NCBI GenBank assembly: GCA_021307315.1
Contig: JAJSPD010000053.1
Span: 278,678-342,677 of the forward strand
Direction of reading: 5' to 3'
Origin: Bisporella sp. PMI_857
Lineage: Eukaryota > Ascomycota > Leotiomycetes > Helotiales > Helotiaceae
Length of the DNA stretch: 64,000 bases
Under the pieces are notes generated by a model. That model saw nothing but the letters and a program-made list of their open reading frames with translations, did not search any database and had not been told where the DNA came from. Of this stretch, positions 35,601-47,025 are shown piece by piece. Positions within the stretch are counted from its first letter, which is position 1. Each line of letters starts with the position of its first letter. Both the position numbers and the translations under genes were made by a program.

Positions 35601-36523
35601 GGTCATATCCAATTCTTCTGCGATGCGCTTCTCCGATAGTACGAGATTGAAGAAGTCTCGAACATCTCCATCGTGAAGACCTAGCCATCCGCATGTATCT
35701 TCAAACTTAAGATGGTTCATGAGTTGTCGTACTATATGATGTACATAGTTAGGGAAGCTATGGTTAGATTATAAGAGAAACCGTCCAAAAATTTAGAAAG
35801 ACCGAGGACTAAAAGCGAAAAATTCGCGTACAAAGGAAGCCAAGAGATACTTACTAATGACAAGCTTCATTCCGTCGCTGATATCGTCTGCCCATTCCAG
35901 GGCCTTGCCCCAATTCTGTAGATATGGCGTGGATTGTGGTTCGCGAGCTATGTCTTCCAACACCCATGTGCACACAGCAGGAAATTCTCCTGGAGGGCCA
36001 AGTGCTTCAATCTCAGTCTCAAATTCGATCATCTTGATATTCGTCTGCGCTATGGGATCAAACTGAGGCTCCGGCGGAGATGGAGGATCAGGCTCAGGCC
36101 CAACGTAGAACTTATCTAAAGGAAGTGATGGGAAGGCTGCAGGCCGCGCATCGGGATTGAAAGGGACGTCCGGCAGTACGAATTTTGGATTGGGAGGTAG
36201 AGGTAGATCAGCCTCATCATCTTCACGATACCTCAGAGGCGCCTGTGTCCTCTTTCGAAGCTCCACCATGCCGATCTTGTGAGGAGTGCCTCTGGAAAGA
36301 AATTTGTAAGATGCTAAATTAGATGTAGTGCTCCTCCGACAGCTATATTGAATTGCAGAGCACGGCAGTGGCTTCAGTAGAGTGCTCCTGTGCTGGTATT
36401 TGTGGTGTAGCATTGAAGATGCCGGCTGCTGGCCTTGAAAGTGAATAATCAGCCAAGTGCCAAAAGACGAGGCGAAGGGGAAGAAACTATACCTTTCGCC
36501 TTGTGAAGCAGCACGCTCGCCAT
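32679..36523 (-). CDS. AT-hook protein, about 1105 aa, function unknown
   Basis: Five exons: 36523-36493, 36289-35855, 35731-35196, 35108-34681 and 34566-32679, phases 1/1/0/2. The first exon gives MASVLLHKAKG and joins to TPHKIGMVELRKRTQAPLRY; a longer open frame upstream of exon 2 was judged to be intron. Residues ~60-345 are the folded part, with VCTWVLEDIAREPQSTPYLQ, NWGKALEWADDISDGMKLVI, DTCGWLGLHDGDVRDFFNLV, EKRIAEELDMTSKAILKRQL and YWFNDIEYLAQLEKTG. After a Ser/Thr-rich linker there is one AT-hook (KRKRGRPVGS) for minor-groove DNA binding, then a long Gln/Ser/Pro-rich tail. Likely nuclear and chromatin-associated (inference); I cannot name the complex. Exon 5 can start at 34566 or 34563 (tandem TAGCAG acceptor). 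Confidence 0.78.
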
Positions 36524-37189
36524 AGTTCAGCTATCAATAGGATATAGTGGCTTAGAGCTTTCTATTTCAATAAATCTAGTTTGGTGTCTTTGAGGTTCCA
36601 TAAAGCCGATACTTCTCCTAGCTTCCTGAAGCGATACTGCAGTCGCATTATCCAAAACGAGTCGTGGAGATACTTCTCTCACAGGAGCATACCGCGGCAT
36701 GAATATGACTCCTCTTTAGCATTCGATAGGCATAGCCAGAGCACTAAAAGGAAACTGCGATTTAATAATACAGAGGAAGCTGCGAAGCAAAATAGTGATG
36801 GCACGCAACATGAAGCACAAGGACTATTCCGTGTTTCCAAAACTTTGTAAGCATACGGCTGTAGGATAATTCATACCATGTGAGATCAGTCATGATATAT
36901 AACAAGCTGCATGGTTGACTAACAAAACATCAAGCAACGAACTTTTATGGTAGTAAAGTCCAAGAGATCAGTGAAATAAAAAGTTTCAAAGCACTTCGCA
37001 CCACTCTTTAAGTTGATTTTACTCCATTGAAAAGTCCTCCCTGGGTATCTTGATCGCTAATAAATGCTCTGAGCAAACCTCATAACGCCAGCCTGCGAAG
37101 ATGAGGCTTCCGTCTAGAACGCCGCATCCCCCACCCGTATGCCAATATGCCATAATCAATACACGTAATTTTTCATAGATGCAGCTCAT
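36524..37189. other. Intergenic spacer
   Basis: 666 bases between the AT-hook gene start and the phosphatase-like gene stop. No gene recognised. Confidence 0.5.
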
Positions 37190-38356
37190 TTAAGAACCTG
37201 AAAGGAATGGAGCAAATGTAGAACGGCCTCTGAATCTTGCTTCGTCGTCTGCATCCCCCATATCCATGTCCATACTGTCTTCCTCAACCTCATCCCTGCC
37301 TCTCTTCGCGTGAGCAGAGACACTTCTTACTGCAGAACTTCCATTTGCTGAAATGCTCTCCCTAGAGAGTGAAGTTAGTATGTTCTAGGGTCAAAAATAT
37401 CCCTGAATGGAATATTGAGTAAACAGGGAAAGTCATGATGAAGAAACATACGGGCTTGATATAGGAACACTCATAACACTTCTCTTAGCCTCTAGTAATT
37501 GCTCGTAGCTTAACAATAGATTCTTCAGAGCATCATCGAAGGCAACCTACGAGTTTAACATAGTCAATACTGGCAGATATCCTATGCTCACCAAGGATAA
37601 GTGTCTTGAACTTACACAAAAACGGTGCTGCTGAATATACTGTATAGCTGTAACCATGGGGATTTGATAGAGTGTCATGAGGTATGCGGCTACAACAGCT
37701 GGAGAGCGCTCGTTACCAGACTCGCAGAAGACCAGAACCTTTCCCCAAGTATTTGGCTTGCCTAGCTCGTGATTCTGAATCTTCTGAAGTCCACCCTGCT
37801 TTCGGAACTCTTCAACTAGGTGCTGATTGATCTTCTGAACGGCGTCTGGGAATTTGCGTATAAGATCTTGGTGGTCGGAAATATTGACAAACTCGGACTT
37901 GACTTCAAGCTCAACCTCAGCCTTCTTGCCACTGTATAGACCTTGCGAAGCAGAAACGGCGTCGCGTACAACTAGCAACATTGTGATGCCTTCTCTCTTC
38001 AAGAACTCCAAATCTCGCGCGATGGACGCGGGTCCGAGGTAGAGAAATGCGAGAACAGGTTGTGCGGTACGACGCCAGGTGTATTTCCATGTAGATGTCT
38101 CGACCGAGTAGTTACCCTGTGTGATATGCTTTAAAATCTCGTGGTTTTCTTCTGCGACATCTCCAATATAGGCAGGCAAAGTCTGAACCTGGTCATCGAG
38201 TATTGGTGGGATGTTGATATGAGGGGGTGAAGGTGGCTGTGAGACAAATCAGTAAAAGAAGACGGCGAATACGTTTCAACTACATACTCGCCATTGATAG
38301 TCGGTCGCTCGAGTTGCGCCAGACAAGGGAGCTACTGTAGCTGTAATCTCCCTCAT
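37190..38356 (-). CDS. Dual-specificity phosphatase-like protein (STYX-type), 318 aa
   Basis: Four exons: 38356-38288, 38236-37616, 37546-37452 and 37361-37190, phases 0/0/2. The fold is that of a small dual-specificity phosphatase: AQPVLAFLYLGPASIARDLE, FLKREGITMLLVVRDAVSAS, EFVNISDHQDLIRKFPDAVQ and GKVLVFCESGNERSPAVVAA (residues ~188-207), then TAIQYIQQHRFCV. The signature CX5R is intact (Cys194, Arg200), but the usual His before Cys is Phe (FCESGNERS), so activity cannot be assumed; an aspartate (ISDHQD) is present where the general acid is expected. The C terminus is acidic and Met/Asp-rich (EVEEDSMDMDMGDADDEA). An in-frame ATG at 38470 would add 38 residues; 38356 was preferred because the added part is low-complexity. 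Confidence 0.8.
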
Positions 38357-39024
38357 TGTGCGCGTTGTCGTTGGGATGGTTATATCTGTGGCTATAGTTT
38401 TTGTTGAACTTCGAGATAATTGTGGAGATGCGTCGGGAGCAAGAACATCATCCGCTGCCAGCCGGTGCATGCCTGTCCCCAGTCTTGGCACTATGACCCC
38501 TGCTGTTTGGTTTCGAGAGATTCGACCGGGCTAGACTAGCTATCAGTGATATATAGTAGGTAATTCACTGCGTGGTTTGTGCTTAATTTGGCGGTCTTGA
38601 CGTGAACTAAGGTCAAACTTCAATGGTTTAATGGATAGATTCGGCCGCATAACAGATTGCTGCAATGGGTAACAAGGCAAAGTAGGCTTGACGAAGGCTG
38701 AAGAAGGAACCATTTTGTTGACTACAATAGTTTGAGACCCTGCATGGGTTTCTAGCAGCACTCTCTGTTTCAGACCAGCCTAAGATAGTTATTCACTATC
38801 TTCCGGGATCTGGAGCAACAGAAAATCTATGATGTGGGCCTTTATATTGGAGATTAAATGTGGCCCACGAATATAGACAATCTGGGTTTCTATACTTCGA
38901 GTGCCGAAATTTCAACATATCATTCTGATAATACAGCAAGAACTATAGTCTAGCAGCTGAACTTCGACAGTCCATTATTTACTATTCATCGGCCTGGGAG
39001 GAAACGGAAAGTACTTGCATCATG
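38357..39024. other. Intergenic spacer
   Basis: 668 bases between the phosphatase-like gene and SPO7. It includes the possible N-terminal extension of the former (up to 38470). Otherwise nothing recognised. Confidence 0.5.
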
Positions 39025-40389
39025 CTAAATCTGCTTTGCTACCCTACCTGAAGGCTTTCGTGCTGGGCTGTCACCGGTTTTGGAGGATCTTAATGACCGA
39101 ACAGAATCTCCATCTCCTGGCGTGCCTGGCCGTTCACTGTCTAATGAAGAGACGCTGGTAAAGCTGTTTTCTCGCGCAAGAGGGGAATGAACGTCTGGTG
39201 TTGCCGAGCCAGAGCCCGAAGATGTAAGCTTCTGTACCCTGCTGGCCGTCGTCTTCCTTTTCCTCCTTTCTGGAGCCGTTGAGCCACTTGAGCCACCGCG
39301 ACGAAGGCGTCCCTCTGCTTGAGCATCCTCAATTTCTGTGCTAGGAGTGGTGCTACGAGATGAATTCCGAGAGTGAGAGCCTCCTGCAGTGACGCTTCTG
39401 GTACGCTTGTGGTCTGATTGAACACTGCTATGGCGATGCACATGATGATGCGTTTTCTCAACATCGGTCGTTTTTCCTCTTCTCCATCCACGATACCCTG
39501 TCCACCATAACCAACCACCCTGCTGTTTTGCCAAACTACGATCTTGCTCCTTGATCTTTTTCCGCAGCACAGCGCGTCGTTCGTTTTCTTTCTCCCAGTA
39601 CTCAGTTCGGTAGATATCCCAGTTTTCTCGGAAATTAGGTGAAAAGGGCTTAGGTAGCAATAATAGCTTTATATAGTCACCTCCAGGAGACAGATCCTCT
39701 TCGTAGCCCGTCGTGCCATCGTTCTCGTGTATATTAGGTAGCGCTGGATGCCCTCCACGAGTTGATTTCTCAGATTCCGCCAACTGAGAATGGTTCACAT
39801 ATCGATATGAGCCCCCGCTATTACCATGAAAGAGTCCATAGGAGAATAGGAAGGACACCGTCGACAACAGCTCTCTCCACCATGACTGCTTTATCACTAC
39901 CAGCTTACAGTTGAACCCCCTCAACCCACGATTTGTAGTCCAAACCCAGCGCCTGGGCCAGCGGATCCCTCGTTCCCACTGTCCGGTTCCCCAAACCAGT
40001 ATTCCGGTGACAATCCCACCCATAAAGCACACCTTCTCCGTCACTTCGATAACCCAGTATACGGAACCCCCAACGCCACTGCCATCTTCTCTTGGTGCCA
40101 GGAACAAAGCATACCCAAAGTATAAGATCCACAAGCCAAGCAGCGTCAGGAAAAAGGTATGTTGTCGCCGTCTACTTCGCAACTGCAGCCATTGCGCACG
40201 TAATGAGGCCTCTAATATCAGTAGGTTAAGGTATATCTGCGGAGGCGATGAAGGCAGAGAGGCTAAAGGGTCTTTCAGAGAGCTGGTCGTTAGAGGCGTA
40301 TCGGAATCTACAATGGATGTCGTCGCTGGTATCGGATATGCGTTTCCTGGAGGAGGCGCTCCTTTCACTATCTGGTCTAAGTCTGCCAT
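39025..40389 (-). CDS. spo7: Spo7-like regulatory subunit of the Nem1-Spo7 lipin phosphatase
   Basis: Single exon, 454 aa, start MADLDQIVKGAPPPGNAYP. Spo7 with the phosphatase Nem1 dephosphorylates lipin (Pah1) at the ER/nuclear membrane and controls triacylglycerol synthesis and nuclear shape. Seen: YLNLLILEASLRAQWLQLRS, the conserved region before the first membrane segment (TFFLTLLGLWILYFGYALFL, residues ~78-97), a second segment (EKVCFMGGIVTGILVWGTGQ, ~120-139), then IRWPRRWVWTTNRGLRGFNC and, near residue 255, KLLLLPKPFSPNFRENWDIY with RTEYWEKENERRA, a family block. The Ser-rich C-terminal ~150 residues, including a His cluster (KTHHHVHRHS), are an extension longer than in yeast. The stop at 39025 is clean. 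Confidence 0.9.
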   Translation of the reverse strand: MADLDQIVKGAPPPGNAYPIPATTSIVDSDTPLTTSSLKDPLASLPSSPPQIYLNLLILEASLRAQWLQLRSRRRQHTFFLTLLGLWILYFGYALFLAPREDGSGVGGSVYWVIEVTEKVCFMGGIVTGILVWGTGQWERGIRWPRRWVWTTNRGLRGFNCKLVVIKQSWWRELLSTVSFLFSYGLFHGNSGGSYRYVNHSQLAESEKSTRGGHPALPNIHENDGTTGYEEDLSPGGDYIKLLLLPKPFSPNFRENWDIYRTEYWEKENERRAVLRKKIKEQDRSLAKQQGGWLWWTGYRGWRRGKTTDVEKTHHHVHRHSSVQSDHKRTRSVTAGGSHSRNSSRSTTPSTEIEDAQAEGRLRRGGSSGSTAPERRKRKTTASRVQKLTSSGSGSATPDVHSPLARENSFTSVSSLDSERPGTPGDGDSVRSLRSSKTGDSPARKPSGRVAKQI

Positions 40390-41255
40390 GGCAATTAAAC
40401 CTCTAAAGAGCTCTTAAGGATTGATCATGACTGTCGCGCTGATTGGGTCACAAACTGTCGCAAGCTACGCCATGCAGCCTACGGCAAGTGCGCGAGGGGA
40501 AAAAAAAAGATAACCTGCACACTTTTCAATATCAGATGTCTTGATGATGGTTTAAAGGTTCTCGTAAACTCTGTGGCTGATTGCTGATGATGAAGGGCCA
40601 ATAAAGGGAGTCACATGGATACTCGGCCCAAGCGTAAAACTGCATAAGACCACAGTACTACTTTATTACGTACCTGAGAACATGTAGACTTTCTGTGACG
40701 CGCTGTATGTACATATAATCTCAAATATTCAAGTATATGCTATTTTTAGATTATATTACCATTTAATAGTTATAGCAATTGGAGGTTTCTTATTCAAATG
40801 TGTGCAGCGCATCCTTTTATGTTGCGTCATGTCTTGATAGACATTGACCGGATTTAAAGAAAGTCCACGTCCGACAACTCACTATTTCGGGACCGGATGA
40901 AACTTTGATGCGAAAGCGAAGCAGCAACATTTGAAGCGCCATTAGAAGTCTACGAATCACATAGTGCCAAACTCATTACCGGGATTGTCGATTGGTCTCG
41001 CCGTTATCATTTTATCTCCTAGATGTGTCAGTATATCCGCCACGTACATTAGAGCTGCCTGCGCGCCGCCCTCTAAACACAACATAAGTCAATAGATTCC
41101 TGGGAGGCGGTTTATCTGTCTCTCATCAATCGCCTTTCAAGTTGTATCAAGCACCATATCTGCCTTCGCTTCTGCGAACAATACCTGATATCTTCACGGC
41201 CCGATCGCCATTCGCACCTTTGCGCCTTCTCCCTCAAACGAGCACATATTCCACC
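40390..41255. promoter_or_regulatory. Divergent intergenic region, spo7 / alpha-beta hydrolase
   Basis: 866 bases. 41088-41255 is open in frame with the hydrolase but has no ATG (see findings). The remainder is AT-rich and holds no recognised gene. Confidence 0.5.
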
Positions 41256-42893
41256 ATGTCTTCGGTAAATGTAAGTCTCTTGCTTCTCAATTACTGGCGC
41301 AATCAATTCCGAAATAAGGCCAATACTGATGTGAGACGGCAGTCGGAACCTCCAGCCGGCCGTGGCCAGCAGCCTGTTTTAGCATCGCAACGAGCCAAAA
41401 ACTCTGAAACTCCTGTGCAAAGGACAACCTATTTCCCGCTCGGATACAAGGAGGCAGCCAGTCAATGGTGGGCCGGTATATCGCCCGCCGTTGCTGAGCA
41501 CACTGTCATGTCGTACATTCCTTATCTCCAAAAACCTCCAACGCACACACAAACTGGATCTGCGCCAGTCTCCAAGAGCCCATCGTTATCGTCTATCAAT
41601 AACGACCCAGCCAGAGAGTCTGCGCCATTTCGAACCACCTCGATAAATGACCCATATGGACCTAGGTCATGGCATTCGAACCTGATCAAATTGAGCGGCC
41701 GAGATAGAGCGCTCAACGAGTTCTCTGTCCAAAGGGATGGGGAGAAGGTACAAGAGAACTTGGTCATGCTGCATGGATATGGAGCGGGTCTCGGTTTTTT
41801 TTACAAGAATTTTGAGGGTTTGAGCAGAGTTGAGGGGTGGAAAATTTATGCACTAGACATGTTGGGAATGGGAAGATCTAGTCGACCACCGTTCAAAATA
41901 CATGCCAAGGATCAACAAGGCAAAATTACAGAAGCAGAGGATTGGTTCATAGATGCGCTGGAAGAATGGCGAGTAGTAAAGAAGATCGACAAATTCACAC
42001 TCCTGGGCCATAGTATGGGAGGCTATATGGCGGTTGCGTACGCTCTTAAATACCCAGGGCATCTCAACAAGCTTATTCTCGCATCCCCAGTAGGCATCCC
42101 AGAAGATCCATATGCAATACAAGCAGACATGCCTGAGCCGGAAGAATCAACCATGGTTAACGAGTTCACTCAAGACCAGGAAGATGTTGTTGCCCAAAAC
42201 GGCTCCGCGAAGAAACCTGGAGATAACAACAATTTCATGAACGCCCGCTCCAAAGTTACCACAGCTAAAAAGAGCAAAGATCCCCCACGGAAGCCATTAC
42301 CAAAATGGCTCACCTACCTCTGGGACGCCAACATCTCTCCGTTTAGTATTGTACGATGGACTGGACCCCTAGGGCCTCGATTCGTATCTGGCTGGACATC
42401 ACGTCGCTTCTCTCATCTACCAGAGAACGAGTCCGAGGCTCTACACAACTACGCATATTCTCTTTTTAAACAACGCGGAAGTGGAGAATATGCTCTTGCA
42501 TATATTCTCGCTCCTGGAGCTTTTGCCCGGAGCCCCTTGATCCGTAGAATCAATGGAGTTGGGCGACAAAACCTTCCCCCAGTATCCCCCTTGAACTCTT
42601 CTACTTCTCTCACGAAGGAAACGGGCTTCCCGATTGTGATGATGTATGGTGAGCATGACTGGATGGATATTGCTGGCGGATATGCTGCCGAGCAGAAGCT
42701 GAAGGAAGAGAAGGCTAGATCCCTGAGCAATGCTACCATTGAGGAGAGAAAGAACGAAAATGGGTCAGCGAAGGTTGTGATAATTCAGAAAGCTGGCCAT
42801 CATCTTTATTTGGACGGCTGGGAGCAATTCAACCAGGTAATGAGAGAAGAGATGCGTGAGACATCAAAACATACTTTAGCTCAGAGAAAATAA
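41256..42893 (+). CDS. Alpha/beta hydrolase of the CGI-58 / Cld1-Ict1 family
   Basis: Start chosen at 41256 (context CCACCATGTC). Exon 1 is 41256-41270, a 72-nt intron (GTAAGT...GGCAG) follows and exon 2 is 41343-42893, giving 521 aa. The intron is a multiple of three and has no stop, so its retention would also encode protein. Seen: NLVMLHGYGAGLGFFYKNFE (oxyanion region), the nucleophile elbow LLGHSMGGYMAVAYALK with Ser229, the acid segment GFPIVMMYGEHDWMDIAGGY, and IIQKAGHHLYLDGWEQFNQV with the catalytic His inside an H-X4-D motif (491-496), as in family members with acyltransferase activity. Yeast relatives act as cardiolipin deacylase (Cld1) and lysophosphatidate acyltransferase (Ict1). 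Which reaction applies here cannot be told. Confidence 0.88.
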   Translation: MSSVNVSLLLLNYWRNQFRNKANTDVRRQSEPPAGRGQQPVLASQRAKNSETPVQRTTYFPLGYKEAASQWWAGISPAVAEHTVMSYIPYLQKPPTHTQTGSAPVSKSPSLSSINNDPARESAPFRTTSINDPYGPRSWHSNLIKLSGRDRALNEFSVQRDGEKVQENLVMLHGYGAGLGFFYKNFEGLSRVEGWKIYALDMLGMGRSSRPPFKIHAKDQQGKITEAEDWFIDALEEWRVVKKIDKFTLLGHSMGGYMAVAYALKYPGHLNKLILASPVGIPEDPYAIQADMPEPEESTMVNEFTQDQEDVVAQNGSAKKPGDNNNFMNARSKVTTAKKSKDPPRKPLPKWLTYLWDANISPFSIVRWTGPLGPRFVSGWTSRRFSHLPENESEALHNYAYSLFKQRGSGEYALAYILAPGAFARSPLIRRINGVGRQNLPPVSPLNSSTSLTKETGFPIVMMYGEHDWMDIAGGYAAEQKLKEEKARSLSNATIEERKNENGSAKVVIIQKAGHHLYLDGWEQFNQVMREEMRETSKHTLAQRK

Positions 42894-44034
42894 GTTTTCA
42901 AGGCTGTAGGTTACAGAAGGGGGTTTCATATTCCGGCAAGGTAGAAGTTCTTCCGGTGCCAAGGTAAAGGCATGGCAAGGCGTTATGGGTAAAGGCACTT
43001 GGGATGAGATATAATTTACAATGTAATAACAAACAGCAAGAGGCTCTTGGTTGGCGCTCAGGATAGACACACGTAGATCAGATATGATCATCTATCAATT
43101 CCAGCATGTCTCATTTGCTCGCAGGTCCGACTCAAGGTACGGGCACGAAAGTACGGTGCGTCCAAGCTGCAGCCTATTGACTGCATCGAAATTGAGCAGC
43201 TACAGTGCAGTTCTGATGCAATCGCCGAGGCGAAGTAAGGGTGGAAGATCAAATGGACCTTACGTGATATGTGACACCATCTGAAAACAAGAATGGTCAG
43301 GCACTTATATAGGCAGACATGAACGCGTCTACTTCTAATCGCTACTGACCTACCGTAAAAGTCAATTCAATTCACTTTGATGCACTGCGCCTCTGATACT
43401 CTCCTCAAGCTCACTGACCGATATCAATATTGCACCTATACCTGGCACGTAGCCGCCGAAGACGCGGGTACATATGATGGTCTCGGGCTGTTCGGAGTCT
43501 AGAAGTACCACGTCAGTCCCATAAAATACTCGGAACATTCTCTGATTGGGTGCCTCTTCCCGGCCGAAGCTAGCCCCGGTCGGCAAGACGCAATCAAGGC
43601 CCATGGATCTGACCAGTCAGTCACCGTGGGAGATATCCACCCTGAACTCATTGCTCGTACAGGCTCCACGCCAAGCATCACTTACAAAACAAGTGGCTTT
43701 CAAAGGAAAACTACTCTACATTTATACTTTGTCATTAATCAGCGAGCACCACACTAAACAATATTGATTAGGGATGCTTATGCAATGAGGCCTTGTTCCT
43801 GATTAATGCAACTGTCTTAACCCCCCTGCCCCGCAAAGGCTTGTTTCGATCTGCCGAGCTAAGGGCGGGTATACATTACCCAGCTGCTAGAAGCTCTTAC
43901 AGCACAATAAAGCATCTCTCTTTTTAATCTGCGAATCCCCAAGCCTCGACTACTTTTTAACGCTTTCGAGAGAATTAACGGTTCGACTAGTTTTGTTGAC
44001 AGATATCTTGAGAAGAAAAAAATATACCTGCAAG
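42894..44034. other. Intergenic
   Basis: 1.14 kb. One ATG-started 80-residue open frame on the minus strand (43604-43362) has protein-like composition but no splice context or domain, so it is not called. Nothing else seen. Confidence 0.45.
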
Positions 44035-45397
44035 ATGACGAAGACGATACTTGTCTTGGGCGGTGCCTACGCCGGGTTGACGGTGACCCATACGTGAGTA
44101 CATCTCTGTCTGGTTGAAGTCATTTTTAACGGTTGGTATATCCAGATTACTGAAAAAGACACTATCTACCGTCAAGGACTACAAGATTGTCTTGGTCGCT
44201 CCAGAGACTGAGCTCTATATGAATATGGCATCTGTTAGAGGTGAGCACATGTTCCCGGCCGCAGCATCAAGGCTATGCTAATTCATATCTAGGTATCATC
44301 CCAGGACAATTTGGTGACGAAAAGGTACCTTCATCATTCTTCAACCACCTTCTGCACCCAAACTAATCTTCCCTAATAGCTCTTCCAGAAGACGGCCCCA
44401 GGATTCGCGCAATATAACAAGGCTCTTATTGAGCAGATCGAGGGTACGGCAACCTCCCTCGATCCCAAAGCCAAGGCCGTCACCGTGTCCACCCCGTCCG
44501 GCGAGAAGACCCTAAACTACGACATCCTCGTCCTAACCACCGGCTCGCGAACTACCTCAGGTACCGTACCCTGGAAGCCAAACCCCAAAGGCGCACAAGC
44601 CACCAAAGACGATCTGCACCTCGTACAGGGGCAAGTAGGGGCCGCAAAGAGTATCGTGGTCGGTGGTGCCGGCGGCACAGGCACAGAAACTGTTGGAGAA
44701 CTGGCGTTCGAGTATGGAAACAAGAAGGAGATCACGTTGATCACGTCCGGGGCGGTTTTAGACGGCCAAGTGCCAGCCAATGTCTCGAAAGTGGCAGCGG
44801 ATCAGCTTCAGAGCATGGGAGTGAAGATCGTGCCCAATACACGCATCACCTCCACCCAGAAGCTGGAGAGCGGTCAGACGGAGTTGACGCTCAGTAACGG
44901 CGAGAAGAAGGTGGTTGACCTGTATCTTCCGACTGGAGGTGTGGCTCCAAATAGCGAATATATCCCGAAGCACCTGCTCAACGAGAAGGGCTTTGTCAAG
45001 GTCGACGATTACCTGCGGGTGAAAGATGTCAAGGACGTTTGGGCCGCCGGTGACATCACCGACCTCGATTTCCCGCAATACGTGTATGCGGATAAACAGG
45101 CTAACGCTCTGGCAAAGAACCTGGATCTAGTGCTGAAAGACAAGGAGCCGGTCGTGTACAAACATGGTGGTGATCGAATCCTAGCTGTGACACTGGGCAG
45201 AAGCAAGGGAACTGGATGGGGGGGTAGCTTCAAGCTCCCCAGCTTTTTAGTTTGGTGGCTAAGTAAGTATTGTCACTTACCTGATTCTTTGAAGCGACTT
45301 TCGCGTTCGATCTGGACGAAATGCTAACGACTTTACAGAGGGCCGTCACCTTGGCACAAACCACTTGGCAAGTTATGCCTCAGGTTCCAAGTTCTAG
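44035..45397 (+). CDS. AIFM2/FSP1-like FAD/NAD(P)H oxidoreductase
   Basis: Five exons: 44035-44093, 44146-44240, 44293-44324, 44380-45262 and 45339-45397, phases 2/1/0/1, 375 aa. FAD-binding motif at the N terminus (MTKTILVLGGAYAGLTVTHT), then VAPETELYMNMASVRGIIPG, YDILVLTTGSRT, the NAD(P)H-binding GxGxxG-type loop (SIVVGGAGGTGTETVGELAF), LYLPTGGVAPNSEYIPKHLL, and the second FAD contact DVKDVWAAGDITDL. Length and motif order match AIFM2/AMID-type enzymes, which reduce quinones such as coenzyme Q and protect membranes from lipid peroxidation in animals; the fungal substrate is not known. No mitochondrial presequence and no myristoylation glycine at position 2 are visible. Confidence 0.88.
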
Positions 45398-47025
45398 ATG
45401 GGACGCCACCCACCTGATTTTCTTGCTCGTAAAGGAAAGATGACTGGCTCGGATTTCGCTTATACCCAGTTTCCATAGCATATACATGCTGGGCGTTCTT
45501 TGCTATTCAAGTACGTAATAGTGAGCGGTGTTTAGACAGTTCGTTTAGCAATTACAGATACCTGGCCATCAGATTGTATTTTTCCATTGTGAACAGCCAT
45601 GGACTAGTTGAATGCACATTCCTTCTCTTGGATTCATAATCTGTTAAGCCGAGTCTCGGGCCCACGAATCGAAAATCAATGGTTTCTTTTGCACGGCCAG
45701 GCTTATTAATACACTAATACTCTCGGTCAAAAAACCGCGGTCGAAATCAAGAAAATAACTATCGCACCAGAATCTGGAAAACAGCCAGCATTTGGGTAGC
45801 AGGGGATCCAAGTGAGCCGCCCTTGTACTGTGCATTTCAGACGGCGGGCGGCCAAACCACTCAAAGAAATTCATAAATGAGGTACAACTAACGTTCTCAC
45901 CAGGCTATCAAGGATCGAAGGCGCGACGTGCCCAGAAGGTATGTCCAGCAATCCTGCGATATGTCCTATTCCCTCGCTTTTGCAAGCTTATGCTATCGAG
46001 AATCTCGAGGACGCAGAAGCCAGAAGCCGGTGAAAAGCCAATTTGAAAAGACGCCAATACTCTCCAAGGGATCCGGCAAATCTTTCACGTCGTAAGCGTG
46101 ATCCAAATACCGAGACCCCTTGATACTGAAATCGGTGCCGACCATCTACTTGCTTTTCCGTGAGATATGGAAGGTGGTCGAGGCTGAGCCAAGTAAGCCA
46201 TTGCCGCTATTCATTTTCTCGCTCATCGTGGTCGCACCTCTTCAGACTATATATGACCGCCTCTGGAAGCTCACCTTGTAGATGAGGCTTCAATGGAGGT
46301 GTCCCATCGTGAAGTCTTTGGTTGTGACGGTATTTGATCATACTTTATGCTTGCCATGTTTGCAAGGAGAAGACACGGTGTCGATTGATAGTGCACTATG
46401 ATGGCAGTGTCATAGACGGTAAGTCTGTGGATAGTAGAAATAAAGTGACAAGCAAGGCCCGCGTAGTCATCTTGAATGGTCCGGCACATCTGTAAGGACT
46501 CGATGACGTTGGTGACTATTCCTACACGATCGCTGATGGCTCATCTCAGCGCTAGCCATGCCGAGCACAATCAACAAGCCTTGGAACCTCCCGGATCATG
46601 CTTTCGCTCAATGTCTGCACATGAATGTTATTGCTTACTCGAAGTATATCAAATCAGTAGTAAGTTGGCGTCTATATCTTTCATATAATTCTGACGCAAT
46701 GAGGCAGAAATTGTGAGTTACGGGCAATTAACATGTAGCATAAAGAAAATAAAAAACGTGCAGATTAACGAAATTGCCTTACTTGTGGTAGAGGAGCCTT
46801 CTTGGAGTGACCGTAACACACGAAGTTATAAGAATAGACCGAATGGTTGCAAGTAATATATGTATAGGTCATAGACGCGATACTCTAGCCTGCTCCACAG
46901 AGTCCTAATTAGAGGGGTATGATAGAGGAGCGCTATGCAAGTCCAATTATGTAAGCTATATGTTTTCTGCAATCATAATCCATTAAGATTTCCACGCAAT
47001 CCCTGTCTTCAAGCATCGGCTTCCA
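45398..47025. other. Intergenic
   Basis: 1.6 kb between the convergent ends of the AIFM2-like gene and the UNC-93-like gene. Only short open frames, none with recognisable domains. Confidence 0.5.

Noticed and set aside
36290..36413. Longer N terminus for the AT-hook protein starting at the ATG at 36413
   Set aside because: The stretch overlaps a pyrimidine-rich acceptor (TTTCTTTCCAGAG), and splicing to a first exon at 36523 gives a smooth N terminus KAKGTPHKIG.
43362..43604. 80-residue ATG-started frame on the minus strand between the hydrolase and the AIFM2-like gene
   Set aside because: Composition is protein-like, but no family, no supporting exons and no promoter context could be found; kept only as a note.
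46476..46688. 70-residue open frame in the spacer upstream of the transporter stop
   Set aside because: No domain, no splice sites, and similar lengths occur by chance throughout the spacer.
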